This document shows, piece after piece, positions 31,258-40,697 of a DNA stretch of 64,000 nucleotides; within the stretch, counting starts at the first letter, position 1, and the number at the start of each line of letters is the position of its first letter. Source of the stretch: Nitrospira sp. (GTDB taxonomy: Bacteria > Nitrospirota > Nitrospiria > Nitrospirales > Nitrospiraceae). Below the pieces are notes generated by a model, which did not search any database, was not told the origin of the DNA, and saw nothing but the letters and a program-made list of their open reading frames with translations. The stretch spans positions 1 to 64,000 of the forward strand of contig JABFSU010000039.1 in the NCBI GenBank assembly GCA_013140455.1, in the 5' to 3' direction. The position numbers and the translations under genes were made by a program.

Positions 31258-32934
31258 CTATTGAGCCACGCGCGAGTCAGGAAGCTGCGCACCGCGGGCC
31301 GCTAACTGTTCGTGCAATACTGTCGCCGTTGTCTCGGGAGCCGGTAGCGCGGCCACGGGCACGACGTGCGTAATCTTCGCGATGAGCGGATCGACCCCTG
31401 AGCGAACCACGTTGTACAGGTGCATGGGGAAGAGTCCGAATCCCACGCTGACGGAAATCATGATCAAGAGCGGGAGACGGTCGACGAAAGCCACGGCGTC
31501 ATGGGAGTGGCTGTATTTCTGATCCATTGGGCCGTAGAACAGGCTCCGCATCATCTTAAAGAGATAGGCCATCGTCAGCACGATCCCGAGCACGGCGACA
31601 ATCACTTGTAGGGGATATTTGTTCCAGCTGCCCACGATGATCATGACTTCAGCGATGAAATTGATCGTGCCCGGCATGCCGATGGACGCCATGCAGCCCA
31701 CCACGAAGCAGGCGGAGATAAAGGGCATCTTATTCGACAGTCCACCGAGTGAAGGGATATCGCGGGTGTGGGTTTGATCGTAGACCCAGCCGGCCATCGA
31801 GAAGAGCATGCCCGTAGCCATGGCGTGGGCGAACATGTAGATGATTGCGCCGCTGAGGCTGATGTAATCCAGGGCGGCCATGCCAAGAAACACATAGCCC
31901 ATGTGACTCGAACTGGAATACCCGATGACATACTTGGTGTCTTTCGCGTAGTACGCGACGAACCCACCGTAGACGATACTGAACATGCAGAGCACGGCCG
32001 CCATCGGCATGAGCTCTCGCGTCGTTTCGGGAAGAATTTCATAGGCCACGCGGATGATCGAGAAATGCCCGAGCTTCATGAGAACGCCGGCGTGCAACAT
32101 GCTCGTAGCTGCGGGAGCGGCGGCGTGTCCCACCGGTGACCAGGAATGGAGAGGCCAGAGCGGTGCGATGGAAGCGAATCCGAAGAAAATCAGGACCCAG
32201 ATGATTTTGTCCAGAGTCGTACCCAGCACGGGAATGTTCATGAGATTGGCATGTTCGCGGAGCACCAGGATATCAAAGGTGTTCAGGCCTGAATATTTAT
32301 AGATCAGGAGAATGCCCATGAAGGCGGCGACGGCAAAAGCTGAGAGAAACAGCACCAGCTTCATGGCCGCGTATTCTTTGCTGTTTGAGCCGAAGTTGAA
32401 GATGAAACCAACGGAATCGCGTTGTTTGACGCCTTCCGGATCGGTCATTTCCAGATACTTCTTGGTGTGGCTGCCCCACATACCCAGCAGCAGATACATC
32501 GGAATGACCGACATTTCGTAGAAGAAGTAGAGGAAGAAAAGATCCAGCGACATGAACACGCCGATGGTCGCGGCGGCCAGAATGAGAATCCAGATGTAAA
32601 ACTCTTTTGCACGATCTTTGATGTGCCAGGAGACAAAGATGCCGGCGAACAACAAGATCGACGAGGCCAGGACCAGGGGTGTGCCGATGCCGTCGACGCC
32701 AAGGTACAGCGAGATACCGAGTTGTCGCGACCATTCAAACCGTTGGATGAACTGGAATCCGCCTCTGACAGGATCGTACGAATAGAACAGATAGAGGGAC
32801 GCCATGAGCGAAATAAACGCCGATCCGGCGGCAATGCCGCGCACCAGGAGCGCCTGGCGGTTGGAGACGAAGATCAACGCGAGGGCGCCGAAGAACGGAG
32901 CGAAGAGAATGTAGAGTAAGGCGTAATCACCCAT
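31258..32934 (-). CDS. nuoM: Second NuoM-type subunit (diverged copy)
   Basis: 558 residues, about 14 membrane helices, related to NuoM but longer than the neighbour. The conserved Glu of helix 5 is kept (FLYFFYEMSVIPMYLLLGMWG), the helix-8 Lys is kept (GVLMKLGHFSIIRV) and a late Glu is kept (NFIAEVMIIVGSW). The usual helix-7 Lys (AVKMPVVPLHGW in E. coli) is replaced: FASIAPLWPLHSW. An extra loop (ATPRSIWK-like frame shadow aside: EMTDPEGVKQRDSVGFIFNF) follows helix 5. This is the additional pump-like subunit of a two-NuoM complex I; its pumping ability is uncertain. Located between nuoM copy 1 (5 nt gap) and nuoN. Confidence 0.9.
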   Translation of the reverse strand: MGDYALLYILFAPFFGALALIFVSNRQALLVRGIAAGSAFISLMASLYLFYSYDPVRGGFQFIQRFEWSRQLGISLYLGVDGIGTPLVLASSILLFAGIFVSWHIKDRAKEFYIWILILAAATIGVFMSLDLFFLYFFYEMSVIPMYLLLGMWGSHTKKYLEMTDPEGVKQRDSVGFIFNFGSNSKEYAAMKLVLFLSAFAVAAFMGILLIYKYSGLNTFDILVLREHANLMNIPVLGTTLDKIIWVLIFFGFASIAPLWPLHSWSPVGHAAAPAATSMLHAGVLMKLGHFSIIRVAYEILPETTRELMPMAAVLCMFSIVYGGFVAYYAKDTKYVIGYSSSSHMGYVFLGMAALDYISLSGAIIYMFAHAMATGMLFSMAGWVYDQTHTRDIPSLGGLSNKMPFISACFVVGCMASIGMPGTINFIAEVMIIVGSWNKYPLQVIVAVLGIVLTMAYLFKMMRSLFYGPMDQKYSHSHDAVAFVDRLPLLIMISVSVGFGLFPMHLYNVVRSGVDPLIAKITHVVPVAALPAPETTATVLHEQLAARGAQLPDSRVAQ

Positions 32935-32939
32935 GGGTC

Positions 32940-34499
32940 TTAGCGATCCAATCGTTGAACTGGTTCAGTCAGCACGGCGACGGTTCCATGATCGAGACGG
33001 TCTACCAGCGCTTGGATGGAGCCGTTCATGATGTGGAGGAACGGCGAGGGATAGAGCCCGATCCAGAGAATCATGACGGCGAGCGACACGGCAATGACCA
33101 TTTCCCGTAATTGTAAATCGGCCATCGTATTCTTCACGGATTTTCCGAGAGGGCCCAGGATCGCTCGTTCGTAGTACCACAGAAAATAGGCCGCACCGAA
33201 GACGACTCCGGTGACGGCAAAGGCACCGAAGACCCAATTGGCTTTAAACGTACCGAGAAGAATCAAGAACTCTCCGACAAAGCCGTTGGTACCGGGCAAG
33301 CCGATTGAGGCCAGCCCGATCAGTAAAAAGAACGAAGCCAGGAGGGGCACCTGTTGCGCCATCCCGCCGAAGGCCGATAGGTGTGTAGTTTGCTGTCGCG
33401 AGTAGAGGAACCCTGCAATAAAGAAGAGTCCCGCGGTACTGAATCCAAGATTGATCATTGTCAGGAGACTACCCTGGAGTCCTTGATAGTTCAGCGCAAA
33501 GAGCCCCATCATTACAAAGCCCAAGTGGCTGATACTGCTGAACGCCAGAAGTCTCCGGAAATCCGGCTGGATGAGTGCCATGATCGCGCCGTAGGTAATG
33601 GCGGCAATTCCCAGAACCATAATGACGGTCACGACGGTATGGCTCTTTGAGGCTTCCGGAAGTAATGGAATGCTGAATCTGATAAAGCCGAATGTTCCGA
33701 GCTTGAGTCCGGCGAGGACGACAGCCATGCCGATAGGCCCTTCGAGCAAGGCGTCAGGCAGCCAGGTGTGGAATGGAAACACCGGGGCTTTGAAGGCAAA
33801 CCCCATGAACATCAGCCAGAAAATAAGGATCTGTTGATCGATCGGAATGGGGACTGCCAGCAGATCGAGGAGGTCGAAAGAGTACAGCTGATCGGTATGC
33901 CGGAGGACCGCCCAATGGTGGAAATTCAGATCTAGCAGCGCAATGCCCACGAGCATGAAGACGCTACCCAAGAGGGTGTAAAGGACATACTTCAATGCGG
34001 CATGATGACGTTCGGCCCCGCCACCCCAGAGCTTGATCAGGAAGTAACTCGGGATGAGCATCAATTCCCAGAAGACGAAGAAGAGAATGAGGTCCAGTGA
34101 AACGAAGACGCCCATGGTCGTCGTTTCGAGGGCCAGGAGACACATCATGTAAAGTTTCACCTGGTGGCGAATGGTGTCCCAGGAATATACAATCACGAGA
34201 ACTGTCAGGAACGCGGTCAACCCGACAAAGAGCACGCTGATGCCATCGACTGCCAGGTGATAACTGATGCCCAAAGCGGGAATCCATCGAACATGTTCGG
34301 CAAACTGCATCGCAGCGGAATCGGGGACGAAGCGAAGCAGCACAAAGACGGCCAGCGCCAGTTCGACCAGGCTGATCGTCAGGGCGGATGTCCGAACCAT
34401 ATCCTCGTCATCAACCAGCCAGAGCACGGCAGCTCCGACAAAAGGGAGGAAGAGGAGGCAGGACAGAATTGGAAAACCAGCTGCAAGTTCTTCTAACAT
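32940..34499 (-). CDS. nuoM: NADH-quinone oxidoreductase subunit M (canonical copy)
   Basis: 519 residues, about 14 membrane helices. All key residues of a proton-pumping antiporter-like subunit are present: Glu in FVFWELMLIPSYFLIKLWGG, Lys in GFAFKAPVFPFHTWLPDAL, Lys in LAGLKLGTFGFIRF, Glu in GFVGEFLILLG. Sits between nuoL (36 nt gap) and the second nuoM. Confidence 0.95.
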   Translation of the reverse strand: MLEELAAGFPILSCLLFLPFVGAAVLWLVDDEDMVRTSALTISLVELALAVFVLLRFVPDSAAMQFAEHVRWIPALGISYHLAVDGISVLFVGLTAFLTVLVIVYSWDTIRHQVKLYMMCLLALETTTMGVFVSLDLILFFVFWELMLIPSYFLIKLWGGGAERHHAALKYVLYTLLGSVFMLVGIALLDLNFHHWAVLRHTDQLYSFDLLDLLAVPIPIDQQILIFWLMFMGFAFKAPVFPFHTWLPDALLEGPIGMAVVLAGLKLGTFGFIRFSIPLLPEASKSHTVVTVIMVLGIAAITYGAIMALIQPDFRRLLAFSSISHLGFVMMGLFALNYQGLQGSLLTMINLGFSTAGLFFIAGFLYSRQQTTHLSAFGGMAQQVPLLASFFLLIGLASIGLPGTNGFVGEFLILLGTFKANWVFGAFAVTGVVFGAAYFLWYYERAILGPLGKSVKNTMADLQLREMVIAVSLAVMILWIGLYPSPFLHIMNGSIQALVDRLDHGTVAVLTEPVQRLDR

Positions 34500-34535
34500 A
34501 ATCGTTGCACGACTCCGACGATCCCTCGACGTGAC

Positions 34536-36512
34536 TTACTTCTGCACGATCAGTTGTACGACTAAGGCCAGCAAGAAGAGGCCGGCGACAATAATTGCCG
34601 CATAGTGATGGACCATGCCGCTTTGGAGCTTGCGTCCCTGGCGAGCTGCCAGATGATTGCCGAATCCAATCACGTTGAGGCCGGCATAGACCACGTATTT
34701 TTCTATCCAGGTGGAGCCGGCAGATCCCCATTCGGCCATCTGTGCGACCCCATTCACGAGCCCATCGATCACTGTCCGATCAAACCAGTCCAGGAATTCC
34801 CCCAGGCGTTTGGTCGGCTCAACGAACAGGAAGTCGTAGAGCTCGTCTACGTAGTACTTGTTCAAGAGAGTTGTGTAGGCACCTTGGAATTTGGCTGACC
34901 AGTTGTCCGCAGTCGAAGGACTTAAACTATAGAGGAAATGAGCCAGACCCCACCCGACGAGTGCAATGCCGGTTGCCGTTCCCATAAGAAGCAGGGTGGT
35001 CGCAACGCTGGTCTCATGCCCGCCGGCTGCGCCTGCAACGGGGGCCAAGAACCCATGGAGCCAACCATGCTCAGGCGGGAAACCCAAGATGAGTCCGCCG
35101 AATACGGATAGGACACCGAGCGCCATCAAAGGCCCGACCATCACCATGGGCGATTCATGGACATGCTCTTCGGTGTGATGGTCCATGCGAGAGGCGCCGT
35201 AGAAGGTCAGGTACGTCAGCCGGAACATATAAAAAGACGTGAGAAACGCGCCGATCGCCGCCAGTCCATAGAAGAGGAATTGGTGATTCACGAAGGCGTG
35301 GCCCATGATCTCGTCTTTACTCCAGAACCCGGCTAACGGTGGGATACCTGCGATCGCGATGGTGCCGATGAGGAAGAGCCGATAGGTCCAGGGTATCTTC
35401 TTGCTAAGCCCGCCCATTTTCCGGATGTCCTGCTCACCTGACAGGGCGTGGATGACGGAACCGGCGGATAAGAACAAGAGGGCCTTGAAGAAGGCATGGG
35501 TCATGACATGGAAGACGGCGGCCGTATAGGCGCCGATTCCGCACGCGAGAAACATGTAGCCGAGTTGGCTGACCGTCGAGTAAGCGAGCACACGTTTAAT
35601 GTCGGTTTGCACCAGTCCGATAGTCGCTGCAAATAAGGCGGTGCAGCCTCCGACGATTGCGACGGTCTGCATGGCAATGGGAGAGAGATCGAAGATGGCA
35701 TGGTTCCGCACGATCATATAGACGCCTGCCGTGACCATGGTGGCGGCATGGATCAGCGCGCTGACCGGTGTGGGCCCTTCCATCGCATCCGGCAACCAGG
35801 TGTACAGAGGGAGCTGGGCGGATTTCCCGACCGCGCCGACTAACAGGCAGAGGGCGATGGCGGTGGCCATGTCGGGCGAGAGTTGCCCCAGCTGGGCAAA
35901 GACCTTCGTGTAGTCGAGCGTCTTGAAATTGATAAAGATCAGGAAGATAGCCAGGAGAAAGCCGGCATCGCCGATACGGTTGACGACGAAGGCTTTTGAG
36001 GCGGCTTTGGCGGCGGAGACTTTATCGTAGTAATAGCCGATGAGCAGATAGGAGCACAGTCCGACGCCTTCCCATCCGATGAACAGGACTGCATAGTTGT
36101 TGCCCATGACGAGCAGCAACATGGAGACCATGAACAGGTTCATATAGGTGAAGAACCGAGTGAAGCCGGCCTCGCCGTGCATGTAGCCGACGGAATAGAC
36201 ATGGATTAAGAATCCAATTCCGGTGACGACCAACAGCCAGACGCAGGTGAGTGGGTCTACGAGATAGGCCAGGTTGATGGTGAGGTCGCCGCCGAAGATC
36301 CATTGATAGGCGACAACTTCGTGAGTAGCGCCGGTGCGCAGGACATCTGCGAAAACTCCGATCACGCAGAGGAACGAGAGTCCCACGGATCCCCAGGCGA
36401 GACGGTGGGCAACCTCATGGGAGTACCGGCTGCCAAGGAGCCCATTGGCAATGACGGCCAGCAAGGGGAAGACCGGAATCAGTTTAATAAGCAGATCAGT
36501 TAAGTCGAACAC
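34536..36512 (-). CDS. nuoL: NADH-quinone oxidoreductase subunit L
   Basis: 658 residues. The N-terminal antiporter-like core has WEGVGLCSYLLIGYYYDKVSA, VGAVGKSAQLPLYTWLPDAM and GPTPVSALIHAATMVTAGVY (proton-channel Lys and His region). The C-terminal part (about 540-658) contains a long helix (VEPTKRLGEFLDWFDRTVIDG) and a final membrane anchor (IIVAGLFLLALVVQLIV), i.e. the lateral arm that runs along the other pumps. In a two-NuoM complex this arm must span an extra subunit, so its length deserves measuring. Starts 1 nt after the nuoK stop. Confidence 0.96.
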   Translation of the reverse strand: MFDLTDLLIKLIPVFPLLAVIANGLLGSRYSHEVAHRLAWGSVGLSFLCVIGVFADVLRTGATHEVVAYQWIFGGDLTINLAYLVDPLTCVWLLVVTGIGFLIHVYSVGYMHGEAGFTRFFTYMNLFMVSMLLLVMGNNYAVLFIGWEGVGLCSYLLIGYYYDKVSAAKAASKAFVVNRIGDAGFLLAIFLIFINFKTLDYTKVFAQLGQLSPDMATAIALCLLVGAVGKSAQLPLYTWLPDAMEGPTPVSALIHAATMVTAGVYMIVRNHAIFDLSPIAMQTVAIVGGCTALFAATIGLVQTDIKRVLAYSTVSQLGYMFLACGIGAYTAAVFHVMTHAFFKALLFLSAGSVIHALSGEQDIRKMGGLSKKIPWTYRLFLIGTIAIAGIPPLAGFWSKDEIMGHAFVNHQFLFYGLAAIGAFLTSFYMFRLTYLTFYGASRMDHHTEEHVHESPMVMVGPLMALGVLSVFGGLILGFPPEHGWLHGFLAPVAGAAGGHETSVATTLLLMGTATGIALVGWGLAHFLYSLSPSTADNWSAKFQGAYTTLLNKYYVDELYDFLFVEPTKRLGEFLDWFDRTVIDGLVNGVAQMAEWGSAGSTWIEKYVVYAGLNVIGFGNHLAARQGRKLQSGMVHHYAAIIVAGLFLLALVVQLIVQK

Positions 36513-36513
36513 G

Positions 36514-36816
36514 TTACCACTTCAAAAGGTTCATTTCATCGACGTTGGTTGAGAGTTTCCCGCGGAACACGACAATGATGATGGCTAAGCCGATGGCCGC
36601 TTCTCCGGCGGCGATCGCAATGATGAACAGGGCCACCAGCTGGCCGGCCATGGATTCAAGATAATGGGAAAAGGCCACGAGGTTGATATTGGCGGCGTTG
36701 AGCATAATCTCGACGGACATCAGCACGATAATAAAATTGCGTCTGATCAGGACGCCGAGGAGTCCGATCATGAACAGGACTGCGCTGACTGCCACATAGG
36801 CGGCTAACGGGATCAT
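36514..36816 (-). CDS. nuoK: NADH-quinone oxidoreductase subunit K
   Basis: 100 residues, three membrane helices, standard size. The two conserved buried acids are present: SVEIMLNAANINLV and AAGEAAIGLAI. Packed between nuoJ (3 nt gap) and nuoL. Confidence 0.96.
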   Translation of the reverse strand: MIPLAAYVAVSAVLFMIGLLGVLIRRNFIIVLMSVEIMLNAANINLVAFSHYLESMAGQLVALFIIAIAAGEAAIGLAIIIVVFRGKLSTNVDEMNLLKW

Positions 36817-36819
36817 GCG

Positions 36820-37341
36820 TCAGTCTTTCCTCAAGTTGAGCGGCTTGGGTGTTTTCGCCAACACGATCGCGCCGATAATGGCGCCTAACAAGAAGACCCC
36901 CACGATTTCAAATTGCAGGAGATAGTCGCTGAACATCTTGATCCCGATCGCGGCCGTGTCTCCGTCTTGTAAGACGGCAACGGCTGGTGCATCGCCTTTC
37001 GCTCCGGCAAAAGGCGAGTGGAGCAAGAGATATATCACGTAGAGAGATCCCAGAACGGCCGGGGTCAAAAAATACAGATAGGTGGAGTGAAAATAGCGCT
37101 CGTCCGTTTTGAGATTCAGGAGCATTAGGACGAAGAGATAGAGCACGAGAATGGCTCCGGCATACACGATGACTTGGACGGCCCAGAGAAACTCTGCATT
37201 GAGCAGGACGAAAAATCCCGAGACGTGCAGAAGAAGGGCCAGCAACGCCAAGCCGCAATGGACCGGATTCTTGAGCGCAACCGTCATGACGGCGGCCGCA
37301 ATACTCATGAGCGCAAAATACGAAAAGAAGACAGCAATCAT
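36820..37341 (-). CDS. nuoJ: NADH-quinone oxidoreductase subunit J
   Basis: 173 residues, five membrane helices; VIVYAGAILVLYLFVLMLLNL is the diagnostic NuoJ segment with the pi-bulge helix region. Follows nuoI by 9 nt. No oddities. Confidence 0.95.
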   Translation of the reverse strand: MIAVFFSYFALMSIAAAVMTVALKNPVHCGLALLALLLHVSGFFVLLNAEFLWAVQVIVYAGAILVLYLFVLMLLNLKTDERYFHSTYLYFLTPAVLGSLYVIYLLLHSPFAGAKGDAPAVAVLQDGDTAAIGIKMFSDYLLQFEIVGVFLLGAIIGAIVLAKTPKPLNLRKD

Positions 37342-37350
37342 CGGGGTGTC

Positions 37351-37938
37351 TCAGCTCAAATGCTTGGGAGTCGATTGTGTGGCTTTGAGGACCGACTGCG
37401 GGAAATAGTATCGGTACTCACGACTCTCCTCGACATTTTTCTCCTGGTTATGGGCGTAAAGATATTTTTTCGCGTCACTGAGATGACGCTCACCAATGTC
37501 GTAGAGCCGCTTCTTGTCGAAGAGGAGGGTGCGCTTGTCATGCGTGGAGAATTCGTACATCTTGGTCATGGCCAGCGCATTGACGGGGCAGGCTTCCACA
37601 CAGTAGCCGCAGAACACACACTTCGTGATGTCGATATAAAACTCTGTCGCGTACCGCTGGAGAGGTCGGGTCGGGTCCTCCGCGCTGATCACCTTAATGC
37701 AACGGGACGGGCAGGCGGCCTCACAGAGATCGCAGCCCACGCAGCGTTCACGGCCGTCGTCGTAGCGCAGCAGCGATAATGCGCCCCGATGGGTATCGGG
37801 AAGGGTTCGCTGTTCACGCGGGTACTGAAACGTGATCGGGCGATGGAACATATGGCGAAATGTCACCTTCATCGCATCCCAGATCTCATAGAACAGGGCT
37901 GCATGTAGAATCTTTTTTGTCAGTGTGGCAACGCTCAT
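37351..37938 (-). CDS. nuoI: NADH-quinone oxidoreductase subunit I (8Fe ferredoxin-type)
   Basis: 195 residues from the ATG at 37938; the track's 228-aa version runs back into nuoG and is not supported. Two 4Fe-4S motifs, CVGCDLCEAACPSRC and CVFCGYCVEACP, carry electrons between NuoG and NuoB. The gene follows nuoG by 40 nt. In standard operons nuoH lies exactly here, and it is missing. Confidence 0.95.
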   Translation of the reverse strand: MSVATLTKKILHAALFYEIWDAMKVTFRHMFHRPITFQYPREQRTLPDTHRGALSLLRYDDGRERCVGCDLCEAACPSRCIKVISAEDPTRPLQRYATEFYIDITKCVFCGYCVEACPVNALAMTKMYEFSTHDKRTLLFDKKRLYDIGERHLSDAKKYLYAHNQEKNVEESREYRYYFPQSVLKATQSTPKHLS

Positions 37939-37978
37939 CGTCGGCTCCCGCCCATCGATACGAAGATCTGTATTACTG

Positions 37979-40672
37979 TTAAGCCTTTTCGATACTGACC
38001 CACGTGTGTTTGAAGGATGGCACGCCGGTGACGGCATCCACCTGTACGGCCATCAAGTCTTTGACCGGGGGTTCATTGAAATGTTCCGGGAAGAAGCAGG
38101 TGTTCGGCGCCTGTGCTATATCGGGCTGCACGCCCAGTTGGAGTGAGCCTCGTTCCGAGGTCACGCGAACCTTTGTGCCTTCTTGGAGTCCCAGTCGTTG
38201 CATATCGCCTGCGTTCATCCGAAGTTTGCCGGTGTTCGGCGCAATGTTAATCAGTCCCGGCGCTTCTGTCGACATCTTGCCTGAATGGACGAGCAATTGT
38301 CCCATCACCAGTGCGAAGGGCCGTTTGGCATCGGTGACCGGTGCCGTGGCGCGATAACGAGTTTTCACTTCGGCGGCGTACCCGTTGGTCAGGTACTGAT
38401 CGGGAGCCGGTGTCACTTTACGCGGCTGGCCGAGGTTGTAGTACCCGGGCAAGAGTTTCATGATCTCAGTTTGAATGTCGTTGGCCGATTCGTATCCCCA
38501 CTGGGCCCCCAGTGCATTGGCCAGCGCGGTCATAATGTGCCAGTCCGGCAGGCTTTCTCCCACGGGATCCATGGCCTGGCGCACGCGCAGGACGCGCCCT
38601 TCCAGATTTGTAAACGTTCCCTCTTTCTCCGCGTAGGTGCAGGCGGGCAGGACAAAATGAGCCTGCCGGCCGGTGTCGGTCAAGAAGGGATCCTGCACCA
38701 CCAACAGTTCGAGCCGTTCGAGCGCGCTGCGAACTTCAACCGAAGCCGGGAGTGTGGCCAAGGGGTTTTCGCCGATGACATACAGAGCCTTGATCTGACC
38801 GCTTTTGCAGCGCTTCAAAATTTCCATCAGGTTGGCGCCGGTTGCAGTGGCGGGTAACGTGGTTTCCCATGCCTTGCTGAATCGATCACGCGCTGCCGTA
38901 TCGTCGTAACGGCCCTGGCCGGGTAAGAATTCAGGCGCGACGCCCATGTCGACGGCGCCCTGCTCATTTGGTTCCTCGGTCAGGGTGTTGACGCCGCAAC
39001 CGGGCTGGCCGAGCTTTCCAGTAATCCAGGCCAGGTCGATGAGCTTCAACACATTCTGATAGCCATCAGGCCGCCGCACGATACCCTCTGCGCAGAGGAA
39101 AATAGAACGTGGCACTTCGGCCATGATGGCGGAGATTTCTCGATAGGCGTCGCCGGAAATTCCGGTGTACGTGGCAATCTGTTCAAGTGAGATGTTCGCC
39201 AAGGCGGCTTTCAAAGCTTCGTAGGCTTTCGGGTGCTTGCTGATGGCATTTTCGTCGACGAGATCCTGATCGATGGTAGCTTTGACGAGGCCATCGATGA
39301 CCCATCCCTCTGTGCCTGGCTTGATGAGGAACGGATGGGAGGCCAGCTTGCCGATGTTTGTGACGGTCGAGTCGAGAACGACCACCTGCGCTTTGTAGAC
39401 CCGAATGGCTTCCTTTATGCGAACCGCGGTCAAGGGGTTGGTCTCGGTGATGTTGGAGCCGATTACCAGAATGGCCTTGGCTTTGGTGAGATCTTCCCAG
39501 TCGTTGGGAGTCCGGCCGAAGCCCAGGGCATGGCGCGAGGCATGGACGAAATTCATGTGGCCGTAACGGGCACTGCTGTCGAGATGATTGCTGCCGAACA
39601 CGGTCCGCATGAGTTTTTGGAACAGATAAAGTTCTTCGTTCGTGCAACGGGCGGTAATCAGTCCGGCAATCGCATCCGCGCCGTGCTTCTGCTTCACGTC
39701 GGTGAAGCGGTCGACGACTTGGTGCATCGCTTCGAGCCAGGGTTTCGGCACGAGCTGATTGCCCTCGCGCACCAGAGGCTGGGTGAGCCGGGTTTTGCTG
39801 TCGAGATATTCGAATCCGAACCGCCCCCGCACGCAGAGTCCGCCATGTCCTTTGGCGGTTTCCTCGCGATCGCCCCATTTGTTTTTCCAGGACAGGGGGG
39901 AGGTCACCCGGATGACTTCGGAGTCTTTCGTTTCAAGATAGAGCTGGCAGCCGTCACCGCAATAATTACACGTAGTGGCGGTCTTTTTCATCTGCCAGGG
40001 CTTGTAGAGGTATTTCGAATACTTGTTCGTGATCGCACCGACGGGGCATACGGCGAGACAGTCGCCGCAGAATTCGCAGGATAAGGGGAGATCACCCTTG
40101 GCCACGACCTGGTTGAATCCGCCCTTTTTCATGAATTGCAGGGCGTCGATCATCAGTACGTCTTTGCAGACGTTGATGCATTCGGCGCAGGCGATACAGC
40201 GATTCATGTTGAAGTCGAGCACCAGGCTGCGGGTATCTTCCGGAATGAATTTCTGCTTGGCGCTGGCCAAGTTGGTCACACCGTGCTGGAACGCCATGTC
40301 CTGGAGTTCGCAGTGACCGTCCGCGTCACAGACGGGACAATCCAGCGGATGAACCGAGAGATGTTTCTCGACGGCTTTCTTTCGCGCCAGGAAGAGATCC
40401 TCCCCTTCCGTCCGGATCACCATCCCGGCGGTGGCTTTGGCCGTGCATGAGCGAACCGGAGCCTTCTTGCCCTCCTGCATGACGAGGCACATCCCGCACG
40501 AGCCAAAGGGGTCGAAGGTATAGTGGTAGCACATGGCCGGGATGATCTTGCCGGTGCTGGAAATCACGTCGTACAGCGAGACACCGTCTTTGGCGACGAC
40601 GGTTTTCCCGTCAATGCTGAGTTCAATCGACGTCGCTTCGACATCCGGATTGGTGGCTGGCTTCAAGCCCAT
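37979..40672 (-). CDS. nuoG: NADH-quinone oxidoreductase subunit G
   Basis: 897 residues. N-terminal 2Fe-2S domain (FGSCGMCLV), His-Cys3 iron-sulfur segment (HPLDCPVCDADGHCELQD), two 4Fe-4S motifs (CIACAECINVCK; CEFCGDCLAVCP), then the N7-type site CNYCGDGCQLYLETK and a long molybdopterin-oxidoreductase-like domain (about 230-890). The protein accepts electrons and passes them to NuoI. NuoE and NuoF, its usual electron donors, are not encoded next to it. It could be fed by another donor such as a ferredoxin or a distant NuoEF. Confidence 0.93.
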   Translation of the reverse strand: MGLKPATNPDVEATSIELSIDGKTVVAKDGVSLYDVISSTGKIIPAMCYHYTFDPFGSCGMCLVMQEGKKAPVRSCTAKATAGMVIRTEGEDLFLARKKAVEKHLSVHPLDCPVCDADGHCELQDMAFQHGVTNLASAKQKFIPEDTRSLVLDFNMNRCIACAECINVCKDVLMIDALQFMKKGGFNQVVAKGDLPLSCEFCGDCLAVCPVGAITNKYSKYLYKPWQMKKTATTCNYCGDGCQLYLETKDSEVIRVTSPLSWKNKWGDREETAKGHGGLCVRGRFGFEYLDSKTRLTQPLVREGNQLVPKPWLEAMHQVVDRFTDVKQKHGADAIAGLITARCTNEELYLFQKLMRTVFGSNHLDSSARYGHMNFVHASRHALGFGRTPNDWEDLTKAKAILVIGSNITETNPLTAVRIKEAIRVYKAQVVVLDSTVTNIGKLASHPFLIKPGTEGWVIDGLVKATIDQDLVDENAISKHPKAYEALKAALANISLEQIATYTGISGDAYREISAIMAEVPRSIFLCAEGIVRRPDGYQNVLKLIDLAWITGKLGQPGCGVNTLTEEPNEQGAVDMGVAPEFLPGQGRYDDTAARDRFSKAWETTLPATATGANLMEILKRCKSGQIKALYVIGENPLATLPASVEVRSALERLELLVVQDPFLTDTGRQAHFVLPACTYAEKEGTFTNLEGRVLRVRQAMDPVGESLPDWHIMTALANALGAQWGYESANDIQTEIMKLLPGYYNLGQPRKVTPAPDQYLTNGYAAEVKTRYRATAPVTDAKRPFALVMGQLLVHSGKMSTEAPGLINIAPNTGKLRMNAGDMQRLGLQEGTKVRVTSERGSLQLGVQPDIAQAPNTCFFPEHFNEPPVKDLMAVQVDAVTGVPSFKHTWVSIEKA

Positions 40673-40697
40673 GGTTCGAATCCTTGTCTCTCTCTGG

